From: Bacteroidales bacterium
GTDB lineage: Bacteria > Bacteroidota > Bacteroidia > Bacteroidales > GCA-2748055
NCBI GenBank assembly: GCA_029934875.1
Contig: JAOZLK010000215.1
Coordinates: 1-7,344 of the forward strand
Direction: 5' to 3'
Length of the DNA: 7,344 nt
Below are positions 6,455-7,344 of the stretch, in pieces. A model generated the notes under the pieces. The model did no database searches. It was not told where the DNA came from and worked only from the letters and a program-made list of their open reading frames with translations. Positions within the stretch are counted from its first letter, which is position 1; each line of letters begins with the position of its first letter. Position numbers and translations under genes: made by a program.

Positions 6455-7344
6455 TTTTTGCAGGACGAATTTTTGAGTCTGAATTCCTTTTTCGCTTTCC
6501 AGAACAAGGTAATAGAGCCCCGGACTCATGGCGCTGGCATTCAGACTAAAATGGTGCATCCCTGCATCAGAATACTGATTGTATGGGGTTGAGATGTGTT
6601 TTCCGGATACATCGAAGATGTTCACCTCTATCCGGGTGGCATCATTAAGGTGAAAGGAAATCTGAGTAAGGAAACGGAATGGATTTGGATGTATTCCGAG
6701 CTTAAAGTCTTCCTGTGGGGCCTTCGATTCATAACCAAGGCCTGTTGTCATCCTCCTGGCTTTGTATAGTTCAGTCCCGGATGTTATAAAGAGATCTGTC
6801 CCGCTTACCCCGCCCCAGTTGCAGTTGGAGCACTGCTTACCAAGGAGAATGGTATCCTGGGTAGTCCCATCAGCCTGGAAAATGAAGACGCCTATGGGAC
6901 CGGCCACATAGAGCCTGCCTTCATCGTCAGTGGTCATCCCGTCTATGTAGCCATTTCCATCGATGGAGGCTATTTGCCTTTTATTTGTGATCACTGTATC
7001 GCTAACATCCCAGGCGTAGACTTCCTTATCCCTGGAATCGGAAACATATAGAGTGGATTCATCCCTGGAGAAAGTGATGCCATTTGGTCGCTCAACAGTT
7101 TTGTCCAGAAGATAGAGTGCTCCACTCTCACTGATTCGGAAAATCCCGCTGAAATCCAGCTCACGATCCTCTTCCCTGATGCCAATAGGCGGGTCGGTGA
7201 AAAAGATAGATCCATCCGATCGGGCTGCAACATCATTTGGGATATTTAGCCTTTTACCCTCGAAATGAGTGACCAGCACCTCAATGGATTGATCGGCTTC
7301 CATCCGGGCCATTCTTCGAAACTCCTGCTGGGCCATAATCAATC
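6452..7344 (-). CDS. SMP-30/gluconolactonase-like beta-propeller with T9SS type A sorting domain (5' end missing)
   Basis: The C-terminal 297 or so codons are visible; the frame is open to the window edge and the protein starts outside. Numbering from the first complete codon (7342), residues 1-200 are the later blades of an SMP-30/gluconolactonase/LRE-like propeller: GKRLNIPND (29-37), SIFFTDPP (45-52), ERPNGI (84-89) and YIDGMTTDDEGRLYVA (132-147). In characterised SMP-30 lactonases the Asn of the first motif, the Asn of PNG and the Asp of DGM line the divalent-metal site, so N36, N87 and D134 are the likely counterparts; the usual N-terminal Glu ligand would lie off the window. CSNCNWGG (171-178) matches the family's late TNxxFGG strand and carries two Cys. 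Residues about 215-296 are a T9SS sorting domain (IHPNPF, IFDVSGK, SPGLYYLVL). The family hydrolyses sugar lactones such as gluconolactone; the substrate here is unknown. The tail implies an outer-surface or secreted location. It is the most upstream visible gene of the operon. Confidence 0.88.
   Translation of the reverse strand, partial: LIMAQQEFRRMARMEADQSIEVLVTHFEGKRLNIPNDVAARSDGSIFFTDPPIGIREEDRELDFSGIFRISESGALYLLDKTVERPNGITFSRDESTLYVSDSRDKEVYAWDVSDTVITNKRQIASIDGNGYIDGMTTDDEGRLYVAGPIGVFIFQADGTTQDTILLGKQCSNCNWGGVSGTDLFITSGTELYKARRMTTGLGYESKAPQEDFKLGIHPNPFRFLTQISFHLNDATRIEVNIFDVSGKHISTPYNQYSDAGMHHFSLNASAMSPGLYYLVLESEKGIQTQKFVLQK

Noticed and set aside
7340..7342. TTG at 7342 as the start of the lactonase-like gene
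   Set aside because: The residues after it (LIMAQ...FRR) match the interior of an SMP-30 propeller and there is no signal peptide, so the gene is cut by the window edge.
1..7344. CRISPR array, tRNA/rRNA, insertion sequence or phage-like module
   Set aside because: No direct repeat arrays, inverted terminal repeats, transposase motifs or RNA-gene signatures were seen; nearly every base is inside the four coding genes.

Overview
The window looks like a chromosomal segment of a polysaccharide-degrading member of the Bacteroidota. The main evidence is that all three genes whose 3' ends are visible finish with a C-terminal type IX secretion system (T9SS) type A sorting domain of about 75-87 residues, each with a (P)NP-type opening and a G-(L/V)-Y-(F/Y) strand near the end. 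Gene starts lack strong Shine-Dalgarno sequences, which also fits. A more precise assignment (for example to the Marinilabiliales or Prolixibacteraceae) would be a guess.

Layout: everything real lies on the minus strand, so transcription runs from high to low coordinates. In that order: (1) 7344-6452, the 3' part of an SMP-30/gluconolactonase-like beta-propeller with a T9SS tail, cut at its 5' end by the window edge; (2) 6444-5083, a secreted galactose-mutarotase-like beta-sandwich protein with a T9SS tail, probably starting at TTG; (3) 5058-2884, a clan GH-A glycoside hydrolase resembling GH51/GH39, with a carboxypeptidase-regulatory-like beta-sandwich and a T9SS tail; (4) 2874-1, a large GH2 enzyme of the exo-beta-glucosaminidase/endo-beta-mannosidase subfamily, open to the window edge and lacking its 3' end. 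The gaps are only 7, 24 and 9 bases, so the four genes very probably form one operon. No promoter, terminator, RNA gene, mobile element, repeat array or intergenic stretch over 24 bases is present.

Together the genes read as a secreted carbohydrate-processing cassette: two glycosidases that would trim a polymer or glycan, a mutarotase-fold protein and a sugar-lactonase-like propeller. The last two folds act on the anomeric carbon or on lactones of free sugars, normally in the cytoplasm, so finding both with secretion tails is the least ordinary point here. No SusC/SusD pair, sensor or regulator lies in the window, so the substrate cannot be fixed. The strongest catalytic clue is a Glu acid/base in the GH2 enzyme, which favours a beta-mannosidase-type activity over chitosan hydrolysis.
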